NCBI GenBank assembly: GCA_910591455.2
Contig: OU342809.1
Coordinates: 4,560,363 to 4,624,362, forward strand
Direction: 5' to 3'
From: Pholis gunnellus
Lineage: Eukaryota > Chordata > Actinopteri > Perciformes > Pholidae
DNA length: 64,000 nucleotides
Shown here: positions 47,550 to 59,288 of the stretch, in pieces
How positions within the stretch are numbered: position 1 is the first letter of the stretch
Layout: every line of letters begins with the position of its first letter
Notes under the pieces: model-generated
Told to the model about the DNA's origin: nothing
What the model saw: only the letters and a program-made list of their open reading frames with translations
The model's database searches: none
Program-made: the position numbers and the translations under genes

Positions 47550-49531
47550 GCTTACACGCACACACATTCTTTTGCTACTCCAGCAGAGCAGGCCAGCTGT
47601 AGGAGCCACATGTAGGCTTTGCGTGCACTGCAAACCACAATTTCAACGGTAAACTGATGCTCTAATCCAGGTTGATTTATGACGAGTGCAGCATGAACAA
47701 ACTTTAATTTTCAAATCAATTTAAAAAAAGACAAGGTTTTTATTCGAATAGATGCAACAACTCATTCCTGTGAATTAAGAATTTGTATATAAAGTATTAA
47801 AAGTGAGATCTGATATTTTTGTGAACTTTATTTATATTTAACAGTTAATCTGCTGATTATGTTCCTGCTTTTATCTTTTGGTCAGTTTGATGATTAATAT
47901 CATCACAATTTTGCAAAGCCAAAAACTTCACATTTAAATTGCTTGTTTTGTCCAAACTCCAACATATTCAAACTGGGAACAATGCATTGTCGTTCCAAAA
48001 ATGACCTAAACAGTTAATGTATGGTCAAAGTTATTGTCATTATTTAAGCTCTAAAGTAAACTGTAGACAAGAGCATGTTGAAGTGAATTCAGGTATCTGT
48101 TTCATTGTTTCTTCCTGTTCTGACTAAAACTGTGATGCACAAGCAGCCTGTACATCATCTAAAAGCATTATGGGTATAAATTCAGTAGAAATTAAATCTA
48201 CAAAATATCAGTACTTGAGCAAGTACTTTAATGCATGTTACATGTTGCATGTTGAACTTCACAATACAAGCAATTCAATATTACCTCAACTCAATATTTT
48301 GTTATAAAAAGTTGACTCCTTGAAAATTCTTCTGCATTTTGTTTTTCCTGTTCTGACCAAAAAAAAAAATGAAATACAATTCAGAAGTAGCCTGAAGATC
48401 ACCAATAGAGGTTATGGGTGTACATTTACATTGCACACAACCTAAACTCTTGCTCTGACCTTTGACCTTCACAAAAATGATTGCTATTTGACCTCACCTG
48501 CAGTTTAGAGAATTAAGTCAGGCCCCAACTTTGCCTGGATCCAGCTTTGATTCGCACTGGGGCCACCCATGTTAAAAATACTTACAAAGTAGTCCCTCCC
48601 AGCGGCGTAGGGAAGTTTATGTGATATACGGCAGCCGCGCTGCCAAAGGCGCCCGCTTGAAATCCTGCAGCCCTTAATTAGATAGAGTTTCTACTGAAGG
48701 TGTGAGATTAATACTAGGAAAGCTCGGCTGCTGATCCCTGCTTTGCAGCCAGAGAGGTCCGGTCTGTCCCGCATTACAGCGCTGATGTCAGCAGCTATGC
48801 GGCCTAATAGTCTGGATGTTAGGAAGCCACGTCTGTCCACCAAGGGAAAGCACTGTGTTAGAAATTAAACTATAACTGTATTTTTTCAACAGGAACCCTA
48901 TTTTCCTACGTTTGCCTGATTCTGTCAAAGCGGAAAACTATCAAGTAAGAATGACTGATGAGCTTTAAGAACTGCATCAGCTCGGGCGTATGATGCACCG
49001 CAGCAGCAACAAAGTCATTTTAGATTTAATTAATTTAAAATGTAAAGTAAAACATCTATTCACTGGTTGATGGCAGTGATTTCATATTTCATTTATCCTC
49101 TCCCATTTTCAGGGTTTCATTTTTTTTCTTCTTTTTGTTTGAAAAAAAACAACAAAAAACATAAATGGTCTGTTTATGAATAGAAATGACGTTTTTCCCT
49201 AAGAGCAAAGTGTTGTGGGTTTTGTGAAATCCTTGTATTTAGACTGAATGGAAGAAAACTCTATTGGAATATGTGATACTGAGAAGAAAAAAAAAGCTAA
49301 ATCAATAAACACATTTAAATCGGTCGTCAGCTGTCAAGATATTGATATTTTAGACTTTAAAACATTTAAAAGTCTCTACTCTTAGGTCAAATCAAACAAC
49401 TGGGACTCGAATGGACTCACGTCCAGGGTGCAAAATTGCTTCTTTGTCAAACGCACGCTTTCAAAACACCAGTTCAAGACCCAAGCTTCTGGTTCCACTT
49501 TAGGCATGATATATGAAACCCTACCCTACTT

Positions 49532-49533
<2 letters not shown>

Positions 49534-49609
<76 letters not shown>
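49534..49609. repeat. CA microsatellite (longest)
   Basis: About 76 bp of uninterrupted CA, the longest in the window, followed by CAGACAGACACG. Confidence 0.98.
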
Positions 49610-49613
<4 letters not shown>

Positions 49614-49989
49614 GACACGCAGCGCGATGTGTGGTTCAGACACAATAGAAGCGTTGTTTTGGGTCGGGCCCTTGGGGGGAGCTGATGTGGGCGGACCCTG
49701 TGGTTTAGGTCACAGATGAGAGATGGGGGGGGGGGGTCAGGGAGCCAAATATCAGCAAAGGGGGGGCCTAGTGGTGAGTCTGGGCCAAGTCGAGAACCGC
49801 TCAGCTGACCAAAGAGGAGAAAAGGAAAGTGGATCCAACATGGCCACCTGAACCACCAACCGCCCGATTCACAACCTCACGATCATGCAGTTCAGTTGGA
49901 GCAGTTGGAGTTTCCTTTATGCAATTGACCCGATTTCAGACTTAAAATGATCAGCAGCCGTATCGATGAAGCTTCCTGCTACAAAGACT

Positions 49990-50700
49990 TGCTCCTAGTG
50001 TCGGCGTTCTAAGAAAGAATCTTATATTTACGACTTTTTCTAAGACTGTCCCTTTGCGGTTAAGACAACATCCTGGTACAGATAAAGGTATCTTGGCACT
50101 TAAGAGAAACCTAAAGTGAAAAACCAACGGCGCCGCTTATATAGACTGGCCGGCATTCACTGAAACAGATTTCTGAAACTGATGGAACTGAAGCTGAGTC
50201 ATTTTAATGTTTAATATCAAATAGATAAATTACTAAAATGACCATCATGGTAAATAAACACAAGCAAATAAATATAATATGTGAATAGGCTGCTGCGCCT
50301 GTGGTTTCAAACATTTTCCAGGCTTCCTTTGATTTAGTCAACAGAGATGTTCATTACGTATAATAATACTCATAATTGCACCATGATGAGAAACTAAATT
50401 GTTGGATTTGGCCGATTGGTTTCACTGTCCATTCTATGCCCATTATCACGTCAGTTTTCTTTTCTTTTGGATCAACCAATCACAGCTCTTTAAAAGAGTG
50501 AAACCACACCTCCTCACTAAGGACTCACTGTCCCTTCCTCGCTCAGAGCTGCTGTGAGAAGTTTCCTAAATCCCTCCAGAACTAGAACTCCTTGCTGAAA
50601 TAGTTCAGGCTTAGTTAGGAGCTCTCTGAGAGTATTTCTCTGAATGTTTGTGAATAACGGCAACGATGCACTTTCATTAGGCCTTTTCCACACATCCAAA
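49990..50700. mobile_element. Probable dispersed repeat
   Basis: Text such as CTAGAACTCCTTGCTGAAAT, AGGAGCTCTCTGAGAGTATT and AATGTTTGTGAATA, together with TTCTAAGAAAGAATCTTA, reads like a known fish repeat family. Boundaries not determined. A 100-codon minus-strand frame inside it has no recognisable domain. Confidence 0.4.
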
Positions 50701-51129
50701 TGTTGCTGTTTTTCTGCATCCAGATGACAACGTTCACCGTAGTTTACAGTGAAACTGGGTTTACAGTTCAGTATTAGAAAGTGAAGGGGAAAGATGCAAA
50801 CAAGGTTCTGATTATACACCAGAGGCCTGCAGATAAATTCATAAAGGAAATATTATTTGTGCTGCTAATGGTATTTTATGTTTTTGTATTATATGTATTG
50901 TTGTATTTTTTTAAATAGTTTTATTAATAAATAAATACATACAGATTAAGTCAGATCTCTTTATTATCATTGTAACAAGAAATAATGACCCTTCATTTTT
51001 CAAGAAAATTACAAAAAAAGAAATCCCTAAAAATCAAATTATGTTGTAAACAAAGTGAATGTTTTCAACCGATTTTGACAGATGGTTGTCTTATGTGTTT
51101 TGAAAATAAAAAAGAAACTTAATTAGAGA

Positions 51130-51345
51130 TGCAGCGTAGTGTATATCAAAGCCATGTGTGTGACGGTTCACTGGAGACAAACGGTTCTCCTCACAGTCCA
51201 CTTCTATGAAGGGGCCGCGTCAAACACGCTCCACTGGCTTCAAACATGATATCGTTTGGCTTTGACACGGGCCCGTCTTGTTTATTTTTATTACAGTCAT
51301 ATCACGTCGGCCTTAGCCAGATGCTCAATTATCAGGTGAACAATT
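51130..51345. promoter_or_regulatory. Candidate conserved non-coding block F
   Basis: Repeat-free, balanced sequence with ATCAAAG (TCF-type) and TTGTTTATTTTTATTAC (forkhead-type) words. Possible enhancer; not verified. Confidence 0.35.
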
Positions 51346-54058
51346 TGGCATTTAACTGAAATCCTAGTAAAAAAGAAAAAAAAGGAGAGCTTGATAAAAT
51401 CACTGTTTAATCTGATTCTTTTGGACGACATTCAAAACTGTTCCGGCAAACCGCATTGCATGCGCTCGTACCATATGCTGGCTGGCCTGCAGCCAAACTA
51501 CCAGGCATGTCCCGCTGACTGTATTTGTAGTCAAGACCCACAGGCTGTGGCTGATCATTAGTAAAGAGATCCCTATCAATTACAGAGGAGGAGATTGAAA
51601 CCAACCACAAGAAGTCCAGGGGGAGTCGGCCTGTTGGCCGAGCCGAGGAGAACAGCACTGACCACCAAACTGGGATGCACGAAAAGTAGATTAAATATCA
51701 ATATTTTAAAACAAAGTTTGAAGCAAATAAAGCCTTTCTACACGTACAGCTCTGCCCTGCCTTGTTATGTCGAATATGGCGAGTTGGGACAGTTCTTTTA
51801 CGCACCAGTGTCCCAAATGCTAATCCGCACAGACAGAAAGACAAAGCCCATACCTGCACACAATCACAGCTCAAGCTGCCAATCCCATAGAGGAAGGCAA
51901 ACAGTGCCAGAGCCAAGAGCGTGTTAATTAGCCAATAGGCTTAACTCTCGGGGCCGACCCCACTCGCCCGTTAAGCTGTCATCACAACCACTTCCACCTG
52001 AGTGTATGAATCGGTAAGCCCTCACCCACACACACACACACGCACACACGCACACACGCACTAACCGGTCGGGCTCTCAGGGCTCGTTTCAGTTCAAAGT
52101 TCGGTCCTGACCTGCAGCTTCATCGGCAGCTTAGTTCAACAAGCCTTCAGATGATTTGTCCTTCAATAAATGTTTCTGACAGACCCTTGGCTAGTAGCTA
52201 AGCTGCTATTTTTGAAGAGAGATCCATTTGCTGCCCTGTAACAAAAGGAATCTCACGGCTAATGTATTTTTTATTTAATTTTTTTCCCGGTAAGGCGTCA
52301 TTGAACATTTGCAGCGCAGGTGTTGATGCTGAATACACAGAGGTACACTAGTTGAAGGTTGCACATGATTACACATCACTCCCAGCCTGCCAACTATCTA
52401 GACCCCCTCGAGGAGAGGACATACTTTCCACAGTTTGAGTGGCGGGAACAGCAGAGATGTTGAAACAGGCTTTCAACAGCGAGGGAGAACAAAGTGAACG
52501 AAGCCTGGCAGAATGTCTCTATTGTCACAGAGAAGCGGGGTGAGAGGAAGGCATGGCCTCGCTCTGACCTCCTCTTACAGCTGGGGAAGCCATTATATGG
52601 GTGATTGGGTGCCTAGCTCTGGCCTGGCCTCAACTTAAGACACAGAGCAGACTCCTCCAAACTGGACAGCACAAGCTTAAACACATGGACAAGGACAGGG
52701 CTCATAAAACAGCTGCTGCACAAGAAGCTGCAAGAGGTCAGAAGGCAGCGTTGGTGACCAGGATACAGTCAGTGAAATGCAAACCAGTTTCCTCTCAATG
52801 TATATTGATTTTACCGAAATTTATTGGTGGACATAATGGCTTAGACTCATGGTGTCTTTATGAAAAGTAAACGACAAGGTTATAAAGCCCCCAGAAATGT
52901 GGTTCTTGTTAACTTTAAATATGCATCACTAGTATGCATTAGTAACACTATAAAGGTGCTAATTCTGAAATTCAGAGCATTGATATAGCTGAAAACAACT
53001 ATTTGCTATGTGAAGATATAGTGGAGTAATGTCTACCTGAGCAGTGAATGAAGTCGATCTTCCTCTGTGTGTGTTGTAATCTGATATTCTCTGTGCTTTG
53101 TTGACATAGCAGGGCTGGCAGTGCATGCTTTTTAATGCATGTGACTCCGTGTGAGCGTGCCCCACTGGCTAGCTAATGGCCGCCGCTCTGCACCGCTCTG
53201 CACCGCTCTGCACCTCCCTCATACTTTTAGCTCTGTCAGCACTGTTACCGTTGTTTGCACTGTTTGCACTGTTAGGACCATTAGCTGTGAGCCTCCAGCT
53301 CAGCCGGGCCATGTTGAGGGCCGAGTAGAGGCAACAAAATACTCGGATTGAGTAGTTTTTAAAACTGAATCTTCTATGAGGACTGTGTGGATGTGGTTCG
53401 ATCAGATTTAATTGACAATGGCCTGAAAAAAAACTAGTTAACAGCCCCTAAAGTGTCATCAGATTTTCATTAAAATATTGCTAAATTCTGATCGGTGCAC
53501 TTTGTGACATAAAGCTGATTGAAAAAAAACATGTTTTCAATCTCTTTAATCATGCATTGCTGGCAAAAATGGAAAATGGCTTTTTAATCACAAGTTTCTG
53601 CAAAAATGGATCAATTCAAGACGGTCATGATGACTTTTGAAAAGAAACCCGTGTTTGTTGGATCACAGAAATGCACCGTCACATCATGTTCCCACTAATG
53701 CACGAATCTGAAACATTTTCATTGGTCAGGGTTTTTAATCTGCTGTTTTCTTTTAACTAGTGTGTGTTTTGGGATTTAACAAATATATATGGAGCTCATG
53801 ATATTTCATGATATTGTGTACAAATCTCTGAGACGAATGCCTCTCCAGACTGATGGGTTACTGTCAAATAGTCTCTGACTGTCTGTCAACTCCGGGATTG
53901 TAGAGTGATCATGAAAAAAACATGAGACAGCAATGTCCCATCAGATCTGAGCTGTACACTTGAAGCCTCTGTCAGTTTATATGCTTTCATCTCAGACAAC
54001 CGCAGATGTGTTGTTCCTATATCCTCAATAGCACTGAGGACAAATGTTCTCCTGAGAC

Positions 54059-54550
54059 TTAAAAGTCCCATATTGTAAAAAAATCATGTCGTAGGTCTAT
54101 AGGTGCTGTCATGACTACTGTGAAAGTATCAAAACGCCCATTTCACAAAGAAACGCACACAGCCTGTAATCAGAAACTGTGGCTTTTAAACGAGCCGTCG
54201 TGACTTCCATAAGGTGGTGATGTCACAACTATACAGTCACCGGTAGAAGCGACGCTAAACTGTGTGTAGTTGGCACACAGATTGAGTCACCGGCTGCAGT
54301 GACACTGTGAAGACAACAAAAGACTGGAAAACCAATCAGAGCAGGACTGGGCTTTTTCAGGAGGGGGGTCTTAAAGACACAGGTGCTAAAACGGAGCGTT
54401 TCAGGCGGAGGGTGAACACAAGTATATTCAGACAGACAGGATGAGAAAAATAAAGTGTTTTTTATAACATTGAAGCATGTAAACATTTTCTAGTAGAAAC
54501 CCAAAAATACAAATATGATTCTGAAAATGAGCACGATATGTCTCCTTTAA
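54059..54550 (+). mobile_element. TTAA-flanked MITE-like repeat (copy 2, near full length)
   Basis: Begins TTAAAAGTCCCATATTGT and ends ATATGTCTCCTTTAA, with TTAA at both ends (54059-54062, 54547-54550) and imperfect inverted ends (9 of 14 bases). The interior includes TTTCACAAAGAAACGCACAC, CCAATCAGAGCAG and TTCTAGTAGAAACCC, a family I recognise in teleosts. TTAA duplication suggests mobilisation by a piggyBac-type transposase (inference). Confidence 0.75.
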
Positions 54551-54589
54551 CTCATTTAGGTTTTCAGGATTCATAAATTAGTCACACAG

Positions 54590-55110
54590 GTGTCCATGTT
54601 ATAACCACTCTGCAGCAGTGCAGTGTAGCGGTAATTGAGCCTGATCTCATTTGCAAATGAAACACGTGAATTGTACAGTATTTCATAAGGGCTCGGGGCA
54701 TAAGCGGGGAGTAGAGTGATGTTAAGTGTTTGCCAGGCGCCAGAGCTGCTCTGGCCACATTAGATGGCTGACTAAGTTGGCACGAGGGCACCGTGCCCAT
54801 GCCAGGCCCCCGTTAACAGTGGGTCGGCCCCCGGGAGGCACAACAATACAGATAATGATAATTCAGTCATCAAAACTGAGGGAGCTTGATTGCACACTTC
54901 ACTGGGTTTAATGTCCATCGGGCATCATCCCCGAATGGCTTGGTTTAGCATTGAGATAAATGCGTCCACTTCTGACTGCTTTTTCCTTTTCTGTATCGAG
55001 GGCTCAAGGAGACAAGGTGAATTCAGATTCATTATTGCTAATGAGGCACCCATCAATGCTAAGAGACGGGTTATTGTGTGGGTATGTTCTCTGTTTATTA
55101 CAGGCTTTTA
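54590..55110. promoter_or_regulatory. Candidate conserved non-coding block G
   Basis: High-complexity block holding the 14-bp exact palindrome TCATTTGCAAATGA (54647-54660), which contains an octamer-like ATTTGCAAAT POU site. Directly beside a mobile element, so the boundary is clear. Conservation not tested. Confidence 0.4.
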
Positions 55111-55969
55111 TTTCCCATCCTCTCTTGCTCTTATTTTAGCTCCAAAATGACAGAGGATGGAGGAGCGTTTCCATTCCGCAGCACATCTCGTGCCCACATT
55201 TTTTCTTCTGATGTTCCCTCATGCTGGCCTTGTACATTTTATTCAGTAACCAGCCTACCAGCTTAATAAGTACTAAGTGCTTTAACAGTATAGAATAAGC
55301 CTTTTGTATGCAGCAAGTCTTTGTATCTCAACCTTCACACAATGCAGGTGAAACTCAATGTAAATGAAAAATTGTCAGGAAAGTGTGGGACCTTCACCCT
55401 CGTGGCTTGCATCTTGTCTACGTCCAGGCAGAAAGGACCCATTTGCAGCAACCAGCTGTGTGGTAATACAGAAAGCTGTCTCAATCTTAAAGACGTCTTG
55501 ATAAAGCTTTTAAAAGCTGAGGAGACAGTTGGGTGAAGAGTCAGGAAGAAAAAAGAAAGAAAAAAAGATTTGGATTGCTAAATATACCTGTGGAGCTTTC
55601 TGCCGTGCAACGTTTGAAATGCAAAGTGATCTGTCAACTGTGTCACATCAGGAATCCATATACAAACCTATTTACCAGGTTTGCCTTGCACTCCTGTCTG
55701 CATTACATTGCTTTAAAAAGTGATTTTTAAAAACTCTTGACAGCTTATGAATTTGGAATGCTTTGCGTTTGAAGGTGACACGCAACAAAGCATTAAATCA
55801 GCAAGGTTGCCTGTTGAGGAGAGATTCCAGAAAATATGTTTTCAAGGGTTCTTGAAGTTGAAAGAGAAACAGCAATCCCATCACCATGTAGTAAAGGAGA
55901 GAAAGATGTAATGAGACAAAGAAGCAGTATTTCCTAAAAATGAACAAATGAGAAATAGAAAACAGGGGT

Positions 55970-56410
55970 TTGAAGCTTCAGCACTCGACAGCTCTGAGCG
56001 TAGCCGCTTGCCTCACTTAATGAAGCATTCAGCCGCAGCCATCTATTGATCACCTCCTCTCATTTCAACTAAACTCATTAGGAAAAAAGAAAGCTGTCAA
56101 TCTGCATACGTAGGCTTACAATAGACTCAAAACGAAATGCATTACCGCCGCAGTGCATGAAATATATTTTTACAATGCATCTTCAGGGACAACAGCCATT
56201 CACAGGAACGTTTACAAGGCCCAGAGTTATTATTCATGCTAACACTGTATGTGCCTGGTTATATTGCACATGTTAATCACGTTTAATTTTTGTCTATGGT
56301 AAGTGTTTGCAGCGTGATCAATGCCACTAGTCCTTCGGGATAGCAGCTCCGCTAATTAGCAAAGGAAGAGCCAAACTCAATAGTGAGCTGTGTTTTTCTT
56401 TTCCCCTTTT
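55970..56410. promoter_or_regulatory. Candidate conserved non-coding block H
   Basis: Balanced, repeat-free sequence with GCTAATTAGC (56352-56361, palindromic homeodomain site) and CTATTGATCACC. Ends before the palindromic MITE. Texture-based inference. Confidence 0.4.
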
Positions 56411-56564
56411 TTTTCCCAGAGAAGAGGAAAACTGTGTGAAATCAGAGTCATTCTTTGGCATCAATGGATGAAACATGTCAGGCTGTATTTACTGGTGCTG
56501 CTGATGTAAAATCCACCGCTGACCTGTTTGTCTTTATGCACCACTAGTGCTTGTCTTCTCCACT

Positions 56565-57108
56565 GAAAAGTGCATTCATTATGACGCCCATGTCATTATA
56601 AACACACTGTCTTACAATCTGAGTATAGCACTGAATAATTATAGTTATCAGCACTCATAACTATTCATAATGCTTCATAACAATAACCATAACACATTAG
56701 TAAGCATTTAATAATGACAATACTGACTTTGTTTGCTTTAAGCAAAATGGAAAAAATATAATTGAATCTATGCAAAAACAACTTTACTTAATACTTAAAG
56801 CGAACAATGACCACTGAGAGCAACACATTATAATGCATTATAGTGATTATAGTGCATGATTAAAAAAACAGTTTATGATGTGCTACAACAATGGGAATTA
56901 TAATGTCAATGAGTGACCAGTAATTATGAAGTATCATAATATTTGACCTTATAAGTCATTACAAATGCTTTATTATGTGTTATGGTCATTGTTATGAAGC
57001 ATTATGAATATTTATGATGTCCTATAACAATAATTATACAGCGCTATAAGCAGACTGTAATGCATTATAAGTATGGTCATATACATTATAGTCATAAAAA
57101 GTGTTACC
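56565..57108. mobile_element. Long-palindrome MITE ending AAAGTGTTACC
   Basis: The arms 56663-56696 and 56976-57009 are inverted copies with one mismatch in 34; weaker pairing continues on both sides. Full of CATTATAA and TTATAATG words. The right end AAAAAGTGTTACC (57096-57108) is the inverted terminus GGTAACACTTT known from teleost MITEs; the left end is degenerate. Non-coding. Confidence 0.75.
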
Positions 57109-59077
57109 TAGTTTGATTATCTGGTTTACAGTTATTTGAATTTTGTTTATCCAAAATGATCAGTAAGGGAGCCGCAAATTCAACATCATGCTCCTGTTTT
57201 CTAACTGTTTTTGCCACCCGGTAAATATTTCAAAAATAGTCTTTTAGTGTGCCATTTATGATCAAAATCACTTCCAATTCTGATAACGTTTAGAATATAA
57301 AGTACAGTGAGCATTGCATTTGCTCATCCAGTTACAAAAGCATGAAATATTCCCTGGTCCAATAGGAGACCTGGAAATATTTGCAATTAAATAAGGGGGA
57401 AAAAAGAGAAATCCAAAGAGAAATAAATAAAGTTTTTGTTAACGTTTAATGTGATGGATTATTTTAAAATAAAATGCAGCAAACAGGAACAACTGACTGT
57501 TTGCAGAAACCGGCCATAAGATGGAAAAGAAGCAGATTCAGAAGTTGAGCAGGTTGGAGGGGAAACGGTTACACGTGATGGAAAATAAATAATAAAAGGA
57601 AGACACACACTTCAACTTGTCCCCCAGCAGTTCCTTCCACTCATGTCCCCTTTGATTTGACAGGAAGATGTCACAACACTTTTTAACACGCTCACACACA
57701 AACACACACACACACACACACACGTTTTTCCTTTCAAACCAGTTTCCGTACTGCACATAAGAGGCAGAGCTACCTGTCTTTCAACTAAAGACACTGAGGG
57801 CTGTATTCCGCCTCCGGCTGTCCAATTCTGGCCCACTTCACTGTATCAATAACAAAGTAAAACCTTTAAATGAGAGAGATAAAGCGCTCCTCTGATACCA
57901 TCATGATTACTATGTGCACATAACAGTAAAGAGGGGTGTCAGATGGTTTTAGATCTGGCTTGCTGTGGGGTGAGAAGGGGCGAGCTGGGGCATGCTGGGA
58001 GACTTTCCTCTGTTCGTGGTGCAGATCAGAGGCGCAGGAGAAAGGGAAACCTGTGTTTTCCCTGATTGATATTGTGATCTAACGAGCAAAAGGATCTGTC
58101 AGTTGTAATTTTAGATGTTCAAAGATCCTCTTGGGAGGATGTGTTCAGAAAGGGAAAACAAAGTAGAGGCGAGACCGCTGTTGTTTTTTGTGCGAATGAA
58201 GAGTAAGTGAGCAACAACAGCATCCTGTGTATCGAAAGTGAGGGAATAAGCTTCTGTCTTTTTGAACATAGGCGACAGACTCCCTTCCCAGTGGACGAGT
58301 ATGCTTTCTGTTTTTTTCTCGTGTTATGTTCAATGTCATGAACGAGCCGGAAAACAGGGTTAATGAAGAGTTAATGGGTTTGTGTGGTTTCCTTTGTCTT
58401 TATCTGGTACTATCTTAGTCTCTCCTTCAAACACTGGTGATTGTTTGAACAGTGGAAAGACGGTTTACATGACCGTAATTTAGTTTTTTATCGAGTTGAA
58501 TGAAGAGTGTTTTTATAATAAAGCAAGCTAAAATTACTTTTACCGACGCTTTATTTACTTTCCCGTGCTTTCAGGGGAGCATAATAATAATTATAATAAT
58601 TCTGAAACTTACATTTTCACTTACTCTCCTGCTATTACACAGTTGGATTTCAGTTTAACCCTATGGCAGTAAAGGCAATCCAGATTTGTAACATGAATGA
58701 TTAACATAACCTTTTATTCAGCATCGAGCCACTCTTGTAAAACACATTTAGCCTCAAGCTGTTGCTATCGAGTGAGAGTCTTGTTTGTCCTGTTTTGATT
58801 ATGTCTCTGCTTCCAAATGTAAAGGTTAAATGGGTTTATACCATTCAACCAAAACAAGTCTGTTTGTAAGTTCCTGTTTTAAGATTTTCCCATGACAATA
58901 CATACTTCAGTGACGTTCCTAAGTGGAAGAGGAGCCATACGTTGCAGCCTCCGGGTCTGAACTGTTCTTACTGTGTGATTCCTAAGTCAGGCAGTGTTTG
59001 AAATTGAGTGTGCGTGCCCCACTTTCCTTGGAGTCATTACAGTTATAACATAGAAATGGAGGAAGACTTTGGCCTAC

Positions 59078-59288
59078 CGTCTTGTTCCGTCTTGGTCAGC
59101 TCCACCAGTTTCTTCTGTTTCAGTGTGTCCACCACGTCTGCCAGGCTTCCTTTGCGGCGCTCCGGCGTCCCGAAGACGAGGCCGATCATTGGCTCCCCGC
59201 GATCCCTGGAGCACTCCTCTGGCTTGGATGGAGAGGTAGAGTTATTCCGGTAGGAGTAGACTGAGCAGCCTTTACTGCTCTCATTGTC
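59078..59288 (-). CDS. sox6: sox6 coding exon 2 (SoxD conserved box)
   Basis: Encodes residues 74-143 plus the first base of codon 144. The acceptor is CTCCTCCCAG and the donor is ACG|GTAGG (GT at 59077-59076). The exon holds YSYRNNSTSPSKPEE followed by FGTPERRKGSLADVVDTL and KQKKLVELTKTEQD, a block shared by Sox5 and Sox6 just before the leucine zipper. Mammalian SOX6 has the same order. The 211 bp fit phase 0 in and phase 1 out, matching both neighbours. It is separated from exon 3 by the largest intron of the window (17.5 kb). The function of the box itself is not well defined in the family; I infer a structural or partner-binding role only from its conservation. Confidence 0.96.

Larger units (their letters stand above)
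41577..59077 (-). other. sox6 intron between exons 2 and 3 (largest, 17.5 kb)
   Basis: Contains GA (42044-42087) and long CA (49534-49609) tracts, four recognised teleost dispersed elements (42180-42500, 45110-45370, 54059-54550, 56565-57108), a repeat-like stretch at 49990-50700, and candidate conserved blocks at 51130-51345, 54590-55110 and 55970-56410. The 43600-44350 part is purine-rich. Stretches 46320-47100, 47600-48500, 52100-53150 and 57110-58950 show no gene or recognisable element. Confidence 0.7.

Noticed and set aside
50517..50819. 100-codon minus-strand frame
   Set aside because: No recognisable domain, and it lies within a repeat-like stretch that I know as non-coding in fish.
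53181..53214. CCGCTCTGCA repeated three times
   Set aside because: Short low-copy tandem without context; CRISPR or regulatory array not supported.
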